Source: Microthrixaceae bacterium
GTDB lineage: Bacteria > Actinomycetota > Acidimicrobiia > Acidimicrobiales > Microtrichaceae
Length of the DNA: 64,000 nt
Reading direction: 5' to 3'
Assembly: GCA_027493675.1 (NCBI GenBank)
Contig: JAOSKI010000012.1
Coordinates: 62,001 to 126,000 of the forward strand
A program made the translations under genes and the position numbers. The notes under the pieces are model-generated. The model saw nothing but the letters and a program-made list of their open reading frames with translations. It had not been told where the DNA came from and made no database searches. This document shows, in pieces, positions 1 through 10,137 of the stretch; position 1 is the stretch's first letter, and every line of letters begins with the position of its first letter.

Positions 1-2426
1 CGCCTCGGGTGCCAGCAGCATCCCTCGGCGCGCCCGTAGGTGGACCGCCATGTCGGTGACGTCGGTTCCCTCGAAGATCACCCGGCCCGAACGTGTCCCG
101 ACCGTGCCGGCTATCACCCCGCACAACGTCGACTTGCCCGCGCCGTTGGCTCCGAGCACGGCGACCACCTCGCCCGCTGCGACCTGCAGCGACAGCCCGT
201 GGAGCACCTCGACCTCGCCGTATCCGGCGCACACCTCACGAAGCTCGAGGATCGGGACCTCCCCGGGAGCCGCTGCCTTTCGGGCCGCTTCCTTCGGGAC
301 GGAGGTCACCGGAGTCGCTCGCGCCTGCGGCGGTAGCGACTCCCTGTCTGGCGCCTCGTCGGAGGATTCCGGAGATCCACCGACCCGGTCACGCTCACGG
401 GCTGCTCTGGCCAGCCTTCGGTCCCTGAGGCCCCTGGTGGTCTGTGTGAGCACGCCGTCGGGTTCCCGCGCGAGCGAGATGGCCCCGAGGCCGAAGAGCA
501 ACGCCGCGATCTCGGCGCTCCCGATGATCTGTCGCAGCCCGTCGGGCAGGGCGTCCCAGGGCGAACCCCAGTCGCCTCCGATGCCGACCAGCACGACCGG
601 CAGGACCGAGAACACGATGCCCCCAGCACCGCCCCCGGGGCGGCGTATCCCGAAGGTGACCGCGACTGCGAGCCAGATGAGCCCCAGCATCGGCGGGGCG
701 CTGAAGTTGGTGATCGGGCTGTTGACCACCGCGAACCAGGCTCCGGCGAAGCCGGCGATGCCTGCGGAGACCGCGAACAGCACGAGCTTGGTGCGCGTCG
801 GGTCCACACCCGATGCCGCAGCCGCCTCGGGCGACGACCTGCAACGCGAGCAGGGCGCGTCCGGTGGCGGAGCGCCCGAGGTTGCCCACGACCCAGATGC
901 ACACGAGGACGATCAGGGCGAGCGCGACGAACATCGTGCGGTCCTCGGCAAGATCGAACGGGCCCAACCTCGGGGCGTTCAGCGACCACCCCCCTCGACC
1001 CGTTCCTCACCCCTTCGAGTTGGAACACCAGGCGGTCGCCGATGAACGCGAGCGCGAGCGTGGCGAGGGCCAGGTGAGGCCCCGAGGCGCATCGAGGGGA
1101 GGGCGACCAGGACGCCGACCGCACCGGTGGCGACGATCGCGATCACGGCCGCAACCCAGAACACGAACCGCCCGTTGTCCATGATCACCGGCATCGTCGT
1201 GGGCCACTGGTGGTTGACGAGCCACCCGGCGGTGAATCCTCCCACGGTCACGAAGGTCGCCTGGGCGAGGTTGATCATCCCTCCGATGCCGGTCACGATC
1301 ACCAGCGAGAGGAACACCAGGGCGAGGACGAGGCCGCGGTTGAGGATCCCGACCCAGTAGGCGTTGGCGACGAACAGCGCATATGCGACCAACAGCGTTC
1401 CGGCGACGATCCACGGCGCCCGCCTGCGCCACGGGTCCATGTCGGCCAGTGGATCGTCACCGGGAGCTTCCTCGGCGACCGACCCGGCAGCGCGGCCGTC
1501 CCTGCCCTGGACGAAGAACAACAGCACGAACAACAAGATGAAGGGGACCGAGTTGCGGAATCCCGAGACAGCGGTCAGGAAGTCGGGCGCGTATCCGTAC
1601 ACGAGGTTCTGGAGCACCCCGAGAGCCAGTCCGGCAGCGAACGCCAGCGGCACGGAGCGGAGCCGGGCGGCCACCGCGGCTGTGAACGACGTGAACACGA
1701 TCATGTGGAAGGTGATCGCAGAGAGGTCGAACAGGGGAGCGATCAGCACTCCTGCGCAGCCGGCGAGCATCGTGGACAGCGCCCAGATGATCCTTGACGA
1801 ACGGTCTGTGTCGATTCCCCGCAACCTCGCGAGCGCAGGTCGGTCGACGCCGGCGCGCGTCTCGAGCCCGGAGGCGGGTGTGGCGCATCAGGAACCACAG
1901 TCCGAGAGCGGACAGCGCCGCCGCCACCAGGACGGCGAGCTGGTCGGAGTTGATGGCTATCCCCTCGGAGATCGACCAGGTGGTGGCGGGTGTCGGACCG
2001 ACTCCCGGTGGGCTCACCCCGGCGTCGCCCGACACCTGGGGCATCGTGGAGCCGAAGATGTTGTTGATCGCCTCGATCACGATGAACGCCGCTGAGGGAA
2101 GCGCTATGAGCACGCCGACGGTGCCGACCAGGCGGGCTGCCACGGGAGCACTGGCAAGGCGGCGGAACAGCGTCACGTCGAGCAGCACGCCGAGAGCGGG
2201 GGGCCACCACGAGGATGGAGATGATCGCCGCAGGCAGGATCGGCAGGCCGAGGCCGTCGGGTGAGTGGAGCTGGAAGTACACCAGGGCGGTGACGAACGC
2301 CACGGCTCCCTGGCCCAGGTTGAACACTCCGGACGCCTGGTAGGTGAGCACCAGTCCGGAGGCCATGATCGCGTACAGGCCTCCGGAGACGGCGCCCGCC
2401 AGTACCAGGCTCCAGAACTCGATCAT
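1..2426 (-). CDS. Fused LivH-LivM-LivF branched-chain amino acid ABC transporter (3' end off the window)
   Basis: Inner-membrane permease plus ATPase for branched-chain amino acid or amide uptake. In order, LivH (about 2426-1550, beginning MIEFWSLVLAGAVSGGLYAI), LivM (about 1430-450, with GIGGMINLAQATF) and a LivF-type ATPase (from about 265 to the window edge; CAGYG, Walker A GANGAGKST) follow one another without a stop, joined by a charged Ala/Arg/Pro-rich linker near 290-430. The LivH-LivM junction lies inside one open frame, as does the LivM-ATPase junction, so the fusion is real at both joints. The frame changes near 2195, 1835, 1080, 1000 and 845, while homology continues; these are probably sequencing indels. 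It is the last visible gene of a LivG-LivJ-LivHMF operon. The substrate cannot be told from sequence. Confidence 0.82.
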
Positions 2427-2433
2427 CCGGGCG

Positions 2434-3689
2434 TCAATCTATCTGGATGTTCTCACCGCAGATGAGGTCCTGGACGGTGACGAACTGCTTGTCCTCGACC
2501 TCGGTCAGCACGCTGCACGGCACCGGCTTGGAGTGGTTGTCCGGCCAGGTCGACTTCCCGACCACGCCGTCGACGGAGTACTCGAAGCCGTCGTTGACGG
2601 TCGCGAGGAACGACTCCACCGTCAGGTCCTCACCGGTGGCCTCGAGGGCCTTGACGAACATGTCGGCGGCGCGGTAGCCGGCGACGAGGGCGAGGCTCAT
2701 CTCCTGGTCGGGCTTGACCTTGTGGACGGCTTCGAGCATCTCGGCGTTGGCCGGGATCGCCGGGTCCATCCCGAACTGGGTGTTGATGAACACGCCGTCG
2801 TAGCCGGGTGTGCCGAGCAGCAGGGGGCTGTAGGACGGGGTGATGATCATGCCTTCGTAGCCTGCCTGTTGCAGACCGTCGGCAAGCTTCGTCCCACCGA
2901 GGGTGGCCTGGAGGTAGATCATGTCAGGTGCGGAACCGTCGTCGGAGTTGAGCAGCTCGTTCACGAACGGCGACACGTCGCCGACCTGCTCGGGCGGCGC
3001 CGGAAGCGCCGGTTCCGCGTAGGGGACCTTGAAGCCCTTGTCCTCTACGGACGCCTGGAGGAGCACGAGACCCCCACGGCCGGCGTCGTTGTCCTCCGCT
3101 ATGAACGAGATCGACTTGTCGGTGTCTCCGTCGAAGTGGTCCTCGAGGGCCGTCCCGAGTGCGTTCGATCCGACCTCGAGCGACGGGTTGGTCACACATC
3201 CCGTGATCCCGAAAGCCACGTCGTTGTCGCAGAACGCAGGATTGATGCCGTAACCGAAGGTCGGGATGTTGTTCTCCACGACGTAGTCCCCCGCTCCGAA
3301 GGTCCCTGCCATGACCGGGAGCAGGGCGAACACGCCCTCCTGTTCGACCAACGACCGGGCGAGGTCCTGGTCCTTGGTGGTGTCGTTGTTGTTCTCCTCT
3401 GCGCCCACGAACTCGATGGTGCGCCCGTGGACCCGCCGGCCTCGTTCGCCTGGTTGATCCGCGCCTCGACGCCCACCGATGCGTCACCGAAGTAGACGCC
3501 GTACTGGATGCCCCCGACCTTGATCGAGGTGTCGGTGATCCCCCGGGTGGTCGCCTCGGTGGGCTCCTGGGTGTCGGAACCACCCTCGGTGGTGGAGGTT
3601 CCTTCGTCCTCGACGGACTCCGAGCACGCCATGAGCAACACGGTGCTCGCAAGCACCGCCGATACCGCTGTGAGCCTCTTCCTCGTCAT
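2434..3689 (-). CDS. Branched-chain amino acid ABC transporter substrate-binding lipoprotein (LivJ type)
   Basis: Periplasmic-binding-protein-like lipoprotein of about 418 residues that should deliver ligand to the LivHMF permease 8 bp downstream. It begins MTRKRLTAVSAVLAST with lipobox LMAC, followed by a Ser/Thr/Glu-rich linker and then a type I fold. Features include TDTSIKVGGIQYGVYFGDAS near the N-terminus and an ABC-type ligand-binding core ending ICGENIQID. The start at 3689 is supported by AGGAG six bases upstream. One frame change lies near 3420. The second half is continuous. The ligand is unknown: these proteins bind amino acids, amides or urea. Confidence 0.85.
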
Positions 3690-3810
3690 CGTCACTCCTG
3701 ATCGTCGGTGGTTCGGATTCCGTTGTACCCGAATGTAGGTGTTCGCGGTGCCTGCTTCGGGTGAATGGGATCGATCACGGCGGCGCGGCGCGCCCGGTTC
3801 GTCGACCTGT

Positions 3811-4650
3811 TCAATCGGCGGAGGTCCCAAGGTAGGCGCTCAGGACCATCGGGTCATCCCGCACGCGCTCGGGGGTGTCGTCGGCCAGCACCTCGCCGAG
3901 GTGCAGTACCATGACCCGGTGGCAGCGCTGCATGACGAAGCCGACGTCGTGTTCGACCAGCAGGATCGCCGTCTCGTGGTCCTCGGCGATCCGGGTGACG
4001 AGATCGCCGAACCGCTCGGCCTCGGAGGAGTCGAGGCCCGAAGCCGGCTCGTCCAACAGCAGTACGGTCGGATCGTCCATGAGAGCCCGGGCGAGCTCCA
4101 CCAGGCGCGCTGTGCCGATGGGCAGCGAGGCTGCGGATCGGTCGCGGATGTCGAGAAGCCCGCAGCGCGCGAGTACCTCCTCGGCCCTGGTCCTGCGCTC
4201 CCGTTCGTGGTTCGCACGGGACCGCAGTCCGATCAGGTCTCCCAGGACGCCGCCCCCGCCGCCGCGCCATTCGTTCGCCACGAGGAGGTTCTCCTCCACG
4301 GTGAGCCATCCGAAGACCTGGACCCGTTGGAAGGTACGTCGCAGGCCGAAGCGGGCGCGCCGTTGAACGCTCCAGCCGGTCACGTCGGTCCCATGCAACC
4401 TCACCGACCCCGAATAGGGCACCCGCAGGCCGCTGATGACGTCGAACAGCGTCGTCTTGCCGGCGCCGTTGGCCCCGATGAGCCCGCACAGCTGCCCTGA
4501 AGGCACCTCCAGGTCCACGTGGTTGAGCGCGGACACCCCTCCGAAGCGGACGGTCACATCGCTCAGGGCGAGGGCCTCAGGCGGGTCGGGTCTCAGCGGT
4601 GGTCCTGTCGAATCGCTCTGCACCACGCCCCCGGAGGTGTTGGTCCACAT
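3811..4650 (-). CDS. Branched-chain amino acid ABC transporter ATP-binding protein (LivG type)
   Basis: Cytoplasmic ATPase of about 279 residues and the first gene of the Liv operon. It has Walker A GANGAGKTT, the LivG-type TFQRVQVF segment and LTVEENLL, Walker B TVLLLDEP and the switch His in LLVEHD. The signature loop is atypical: the usual LSGG is replaced by LPIGTARLVELARAL. The start codon lies in a tandem 16-bp duplication (4637-4668), so an ATG also occurs 16 bp upstream in another frame. The ATG at 4650 is chosen because it is in frame. It pairs with the LivF-type domain of the fused downstream gene. Confidence 0.85.
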   Translation of the reverse strand: MWTNTSGGVVQSDSTGPPLRPDPPEALALSDVTVRFGGVSALNHVDLEVPSGQLCGLIGANGAGKTTLFDVISGLRVPYSGSVRLHGTDVTGWSVQRRARFGLRRTFQRVQVFGWLTVEENLLVANEWRGGGGGVLGDLIGLRSRANHERERRTRAEEVLARCGLLDIRDRSAASLPIGTARLVELARALMDDPTVLLLDEPASGLDSSEAERFGDLVTRIAEDHETAILLVEHDVGFVMQRCHRVMVLHLGEVLADDTPERVRDDPMVLSAYLGTSAD

Positions 4651-4668
4651 GCGTGTTGGTCCACATGC
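4637..4668 (+). repeat. 16-bp tandem duplication across the livG start
   Basis: Two perfect adjacent copies of gtgttggtccacatgc. Each copy contains the complement of an ATG. Because 16 is not a multiple of three, the two ATGs are in different frames. Confidence 0.9.
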
Positions 4669-4763
4669 AGGGTAGCCGGGCGCCGAAGGTGCTTCTTCGA
4701 TCCGTGCCCACGGGATGGCCCGGCGGGCACCGGCGCGGTCACCTCCCCCGGAGGACGGGGCAG

Positions 4764-6284
4764 CTACGGGAAGCACGCCTCGAGTTCGTCGAAACCGCGC
4801 AGGACTCCGGCGAGCAGTTCATCGAGGTGCGGAACGAGGTCGGGGCATGCGATCAGCCCGACGTCCAGGCGACCGTCGTGCGACAGGACCGAGATGTTGA
4901 GGCCGGACCCCTCCATGAGGGGCCCGAAGGGGTACGGTCCCACGACCTCGGCACCCGCGAGGTAGAGCGGGAAGTCCGGACCGGGAACGTTCGACACGAT
5001 CACGCTGTGGGCGGGCGGGATCCGCTCGCTGATCCGTGATCCCACGAACGCCGAGGTGGCAGCCGAGAGCACGGTGGGCGGCACCAGGTCGACGAGGTCG
5101 CCGAGCATCTCCGCTCCGAGGGTCGCCTGTATCTCCTTGGCACCGGGCGAGCTGCGGTGCACCGCCATCAACCGCTCGACGGGGTCCGCGATGTTGACCG
5201 GCAGGTTGACGAACATGTTGGACACCTGGTTGGCCGACCCGTCGCCGGACCCCTGGTCGTGCACCGACACGGGCACCGCCGCAACCAGCGGCCGGTCGGG
5301 GATCTCAGCGGTACGGGCCAGGTGGTCCCGGGGCGCGGATGCACAGGCTGCCAACAGCACGTCGTTGAGGTCACCTCGAAGTGCCGCCGGATGGCCTTCA
5401 CACGGTCCAGCGCGACAGAGTCGAGCGCGACGGAACGGCGTGGCGTGAGTGAGCCGTTGAGAGCCGTCTGCGGTGCCGAGAACGGAGCTGCCTGGTCCTC
5501 GCCGGCGCCGCGGCCCGATACGACTGCGCCCGCCGCGCCCAGCAGCGAAGAAGTGGTGCGGGCCATGGCCCGGAACGGACGCAACGGATCGGTGATCCGG
5601 TTCGCGACGGCGTCCCACAGGACCCGACCCGATGATTGGGGCGCGGCCGACGATGCTTCCGGCGGTTCGGCCGACGCATCCTCAGGCGTCGCGGCCCGGT
5701 CAGAGTCGTCGCCCTGCGGTGCGGCGTCGGTGCCGACCGAGGGCTCCGCCGGCGACCCCAGAGGCGCGTCGGGCGTGAGATCCAACAGGTCGGCCATCAC
5801 CCCGACGCCGCTGATGCCGTCGATCATGGCGTGGTGCAGCTTCGCAGCCAAGGCGTACCGGCCGTCGGGGAGGCCCTCTACGAGGAGCATCTCCCACAGC
5901 GGCCGTGAGGGGTCGAGGGGCGTGGAGCAGAACTCGTCGAGGAGGGTCCGCAACGCCGCGCCGGTCTCGGGTGAACCCGGCTCTCCAGGTAGCACGACAC
6001 AGTGCAGGTGCTCGGAGAAGTCGACCTCGTGGGGCACCACCAGGGGATGGTCGATGCCGAAGGGTACCGGTACGGCGCGGTTCCTGAGGGCTTCGAGCCG
6101 GTCGACCCGGGCGGCGAGCAACTCCTCGAAGCGGGCGAAGCCGAACCCCTCGGGGGCCGACGACGGGTCGAGGATCATGAGGCCTGTCACGTGCAGGTGC
6201 ATCGTGGGACCTTCGAGGTACAGGAACCAGCTGTCGGCGGCGCTCAGCCGCCTGTTGCGGCGTGGATCACGCAGAAAGAGTCAT
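4764..6284 (-). CDS. WS/DGAT acyltransferase 1
   Basis: Wax ester synthase/diacylglycerol acyltransferase of about 506 residues, which joins acyl-CoA to a fatty alcohol or diacylglycerol for storage lipid. The catalytic HHxxxDG motif is HHAMIDG; further landmarks are GDLNDVLLA, NQVSNMFVNLPVNIADPVERL and SNVPGP. The expected N-terminus LSAADSWFLYLEGPT lies upstream of the first in-frame ATG (6202). It joins ATG 6284 if one base is removed just after that codon. ATG 6284 sits eight bases after a TACAAT -10 box, so 6284 is chosen. A second frame change is near 5390. It is divergent from a second WS/DGAT. An Ala/Pro/Ser-rich insert follows the catalytic domain (about 5640-5770). Confidence 0.83.
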
Positions 6285-6292
6285 CCGAGTCG

Positions 6293-6321
6293 ATTGTAGG
6301 CGCGGACGGCGAGCATAGGAT
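6293..6321. promoter_or_regulatory. Divergent -10 boxes between the two WS/DGAT genes
   Basis: TACAAT on the minus strand (6298-6293) lies 8 nt before ATG 6284. TAGGAT on the plus strand (6316-6321) lies 6 nt before GTG 6328. The spacing suggests back-to-back leaderless promoters. No clear -35 boxes were identified. Confidence 0.5.
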
Positions 6322-6327
6322 CGGGGA

Positions 6328-7999
6328 GTGAGCTGTGACCGGCGCCACTCGGGGGGCACTGAAGGGGGCCTTGAACCCGACCATGGGCCCACGCGCCTGA
6401 GTGGTCTGGACGCGAGCTTCCTGTACAACGAGACCCCCACCGGTCACATGCACACCCTGAAGCTCGCGGTGTTCGATCCCCCTGCGGACCCACTGCCCTT
6501 CGAGGCGTCCAAGGAGATGATCGGCGAGTTCATGGCGCGGTGGACGGCGTTCACGCGGCGGGTGGTGCACGTGCCCGGTGATCTGCACCACCCGGTCTGG
6601 GTCCCGGTCGCGGAGTTGGACCTCGACTACCACGTCCGTCGGGCCCAGGTTCCCGCTCCGGGTGACAGCGCGGCGATGGACGCGCTCGTGGGCCGCCTGG
6701 CCGGTTGGCCGCTCGATCGTGGCCAACCCCTCTGGCAGGTCTGGTTCCTCGAGGGCCGCAGCGACGACCGCATGGCGGTGTTCATGAAGTTGCACCACTG
6801 CGTTGCCGACGGCGTGGCATCGAACGCCTTGCTGGCGGGATTGATGTCGGAACCGGGCGACCGCGGTGTGACGTTGCGGGTCGACCCACCTCCGACCCGA
6901 CGCCAACTGCTGGCCGACGCTGCGGTGGACCTGGGGCGTGACCTGAAGGGGTTGCCGACGGTCGTCAGGAGCATGCGGCGGGCCGTGGCGCGGCGTCGCC
7001 GGGTGCTCGCCGAGCTCTCGCGTGCCGGGGCCGAGCTTCCGCCGCGGCCCATCCTGGACACGCCGGTCACGTCGTTCAACCGCTCGATCACCGCCGCTCG
7101 GGCCGTGGCGACAGACACCCTCGACCTGGAGCCCGTGCTTGCGGCCAAGGCGCGGTACGGCTGTTCGGTCAACGACGTGTTCCTCACCCTCGTCGGAGGC
7201 GCGCTGACCGAGGTGATGGCGGCGGGTGGTGAGCCCCACGGCGATCCTGATCGCCAGCGTGCCGGTCTCCTCCGAGCCGAGGCGAACCGGCAACACCGAG
7301 CCGAGGCGAACCGGCAACACCGAGCCGAGGCGAACCGGCAACAGAGGGGAAGACACCGAGCCGAGGCGAGGCGGCAACACCGAGCCGAGGCGAACCGGCA
7401 ACACGAGAGGCGAACCGGCAACACCGGAGCCGAGGCGAACCGGCAACACCGAGCCGAGGCGAACCGGCAACACCGAGCCGAGGCGAACCGGCAACACCGA
7501 GCCGAGGCGAACCGGCAACACCGAGCCGAGGCGAACCGGCAACAAGGTGTCGAACCTGTTCGTGTCGTTGCACACCGACATCGGCGATCCCGTCGAGCGC
7601 CTGGCCGCGGTCCATGCCTCCACGGTTGCGGCCAAGGACCTCCACGAGGCGCTCGGCGCGGAGGTCATGGAGACGCTGATGGGCTACGTGCCGCCGAGGC
7701 CCTACCGGTGGGTCATGCGGGCGTACTCGGGTCTCGACCTGGCGGACCGACACCGGGCGCCGGTGAACGTGATCTGCTCCAACGTGCCCGGCCCACGCGA
7801 GCAGCTGTCGGTGACCGGGGCGAAGCTGGTCGAGTTCTACTCGGCGGGACCGATACTCGAGGGTATCGGGGTGAACGTCACGGCCTGGTCCTACGCTGAC
7901 CGCATGGACGTGATGGTGGTCGCATGCGCCCGTGCGATGCCCGAACCACGCCGGCTCACCGAGGCGCTGCACCACCAGCTCGAGATGCTGGGACGTTGA
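6328..7999 (+). CDS. WS/DGAT acyltransferase 2 with internal minisatellite
   Basis: Second WS/DGAT, about 557 residues including roughly 90 residues of repeat. The N-terminal part has LSGLDASFLYNE, the HHxxxDG motif HHCVADG and CSVNDVFLTLVGGAL. The C-terminal part has KVSNLFVSLHTDIGDPVERL, ICSNVPGP and GIGVNVTAWSYADRMDVMVV. One frame change lies near 7230, between GGALTEVMAAGG and the IASVPVS strand. Between PVSS and KVSN the gene carries about eleven tandem copies of a unit encoding EPRRTGNT. The family needs only about one copy there. Length without the array would be typical. The array is multiple-of-three overall and stays open in the coding frame. Confidence 0.83.
7276..7545 (+). repeat. 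24-bp coding minisatellite (about 11 copies) in WS/DGAT 2
   Basis: Unit gagccgaggcgaaccggcaa plus cacc. Perfect copies at both ends flank degenerate middle copies, including one with an aggggaaga insert near 7340 and a shortened one near 7405. Two reading frames stay open through it, giving EPRRTGNT or AEANRQHR; flanking homology supports EPRRTGNT. Confidence 0.95.
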
Positions 8000-8033
8000 G
8001 CCACCCCCGCCGGGCCCGGTGGGTGAGAGGCGG

Positions 8034-8654
8034 TCAGCGGGACAGCCAGTCCCGGACCCGCCGGCGCAGGATGTCGATGTTGACGCCCTTGGCAGCGCTC
8101 ACCCACAGGACGTCTCGCACCTCGAGGTCATAGCGTGCTGCGAGCTGCCGGCGGCGCTTGTGCGGTCCGAGGGACGCACCTTGTCGTGCTTGGTTGCGAT
8201 CACCGAGTGCGGGACCCGGTTGTGTCGTGCCCATTCGAGCATCCCGAGGTCCAGCCCGGTCGGTCCGACCTCGCCGTCGACGAGCAAGGCGACCATCGTG
8301 AGCTGCTCACGTTCCAGCAGGTACCGCTCGATCATCGGGCCCCAAGGTGTCCTTTCAGGTGCCTGGGCACCTTCGCGTAGCCGTATCCGGGGGAGGTCCA
8401 CCACGCCGGGGTGCGGGTGGGGCCCTCGGCGAGCTGCATGCGTTCAACAGGCGGGTACGCCCGGTGTCTTCGGAGGTCTGGGCGAGGTCCCGGCGGTTGG
8501 CGAGGGCGTTGATCAACGAGGACTTGCCCACGTTGGATCGGCCCCCGAAGGGCAAACCTCGGCGGCGGTGTCGGGGAGCTCGTCGGTGTTGGGGGCCGAC
8601 ATCGTGAAGCGAAGGTCGAGCGGTCGTTCGGAGGCCGCGGTGGGCGGGGTGTTC
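8034..8654 (-). CDS. engB: Ribosome biogenesis GTPase EngB/YsxC
   Basis: TrmE-Era-EngA-YihA-family GTPase for large ribosomal subunit assembly. Visible are the N-terminal [20 protein letters not shown], the P-loop [17 protein letters not shown], the switch region [29 protein letters not shown] with the G3 region, SVIATKHDK (the TKxD base-specificity motif) and [17 protein letters not shown] at the C-terminus. Homology moves between frames near 8550, 8440, 8395 and 8180, so the gene is reconstructed from pieces. The stop at 8034 is clear. The start was not resolved, and 8654 is an estimate from the usual length of about 200 residues. It converges with WS/DGAT 2. Confidence 0.75.
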
Positions 8655-8670
8655 AGGTTGGCAGGGGCGC

Positions 8671-10079
8671 TCAGGGTCGCGGAGCGGTTCGACCCGGTGC
8701 GGTCTCGGGTCGTCCGCGTTGCAGATCCTTGTCGGCCAGACCGGCTGCGAAGACCACCGGGTCCCAGACGGGCGAGAAGGGTGGCGCATATGACAGGTCG
8801 GCCATGGACAGGTCCTCCACGGTCATGCCGGCCCAGACGGCGGTGGCGAGGCGTCGATGCGCTTGCCGGTCACCGGGTCCACCGACGATCTGTGAACCCA
8901 CCAGCACGCCGTCGGAGCGGGGCGCCACGGTCTTCACCGTCACAGGGGGAGCCGCCGGGGTAGTAGTGGGCTCGTGTACGTGAGGCCGCGGTGGAGACGG
9001 ACACGTCGATTCCCGCTCGCTCGGCCTCGGCCTCGGTGAGTCCGGTCCGGGCTATCTCCAGTTCGCCGAACTTCGTGATCGCCGTGCCGATCACACCGGA
9101 AGGTGGCCTCGCCTCCGCCCAGGTTGGTGCCGATCACCCTGCCGTGCTTGTTGGCGTGAGTGCCCAGCGCCACCACCACCGGCCGTCCTGTGATGCGGTG
9201 GGTGGACTCCACGCAGTCGCCACCCGCCCAGACGCCTTCGGTGGAGGTGTGCATGCGAGCATCGGTCACGATCCCGCCGGTCGCCCCGATCGACGCCGGT
9301 ATCGGCAGCGAGACCGCTGTTGGGTCGGACCCCGAGGCCGAGCACCGCCAGGTCGGCCGGGAAGGAGGCATCGTCGGTCGCCACCGCGCTCAGGCGGCCA
9401 TCGGCCTGCTCGAAGCCGGTGACCGCCGCTCCCAGCCGCAGGTCGACCCCTGATGCCTCTACGGCGTCGGTGACCCTTCGCCGCCATGTCCCCGTCGAGC
9501 GTGCCGGCCATCGGGGATTGCGCCATCTCGATCATCGTGACCGACAACCCGCAAGCGTCGAGGGCCTCGGCCACCTCCAGGCCGATGTAACCTGCCCCGA
9601 CCACGACCGCGTTGCGTGCACCGGCGGCGATCCGGGCGTCTATCGCAGCGGCGTCGTCGAGGGTGCGCAACTGGAACACCCCCGCGGCGTCGATGCCGTC
9701 CAGTGCCGGGGTGATCCCGCAGGCACCGGTGGCGAGTGACCAGCTCGTCCCATCGCTCGTCACGATCGGTTCCCGTGGCGAGATCCCGGACCGTCACCGT
9801 TCGCTCCGAGGTGTCGATGGCGATCACCTCGTGCCCGACGTGCACGTCGATGCCCCGGTCGATGAACTGCTGTGGGCTGCGGGCGATCAGCTCTTCGGGC
9901 CGACCGACCAGGCCTTCGAGCAGGTAGGGCAGTCCGCAGGCCGCATAGGAGGTCCGTTGACCCCGCTCGAACGCGATGATCTCCAACTCGTCGGTGCCAC
10001 GCATGCGGCGGGCCTGGGAGGCAGCGGTCATGCCGGCCGCGCCTCCGCCGATGATGACTATGCGCCTGGTGTTGCTCAT
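8671..10079 (-). CDS. CoA-disulfide reductase/NADH oxidase-like flavoprotein
   Basis: FAD-dependent pyridine nucleotide-disulfide oxidoreductase of about 469 residues. It begins [20 protein letters not shown] (FAD-binding GxGxxG). The single redox cysteine sits in SYAACGLPY, the arrangement of CoA-disulfide reductases and NADH oxidases rather than the CxxxxC pair of lipoamide or glutathione reductases. The NAD-binding Rossmann motif is [15 protein letters not shown], the second FAD motif is [11 protein letters not shown], and a dimerisation domain follows. AGGAG precedes the ATG. Frame changes lie near 9735, 9480, 9330, 9100 and 8955. The physiological disulfide could be CoA, polysulfide or oxygen; this is not decidable here. 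Confidence 0.8.
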
Positions 10080-10137
10080 GGCTCTCCTGGCAGGGGTGCT
10101 GGACGGGGGTTGGCGGGCCTCGGGTGCGACTGTGGGA

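Noticed and set aside
2344-3495. Long plus-strand frame opposite livJ
   Set aside because: It is a shadow of the minus-strand gene, with Arg/His/Gly-rich composition and no motifs. The minus strand has the lipobox and ligand-binding fold.
7276-7545. CRISPR-like repeat array
   Set aside because: Units are directly adjacent without spacers and encode part of an enzyme, so it is a minisatellite.
7984-8034. Hairpin between WS/DGAT 2 and engB as a terminator
   Set aside because: The stem (caccc...gggtg) is weak and has no T tract; not distinguishable from chance in GC-rich sequence.
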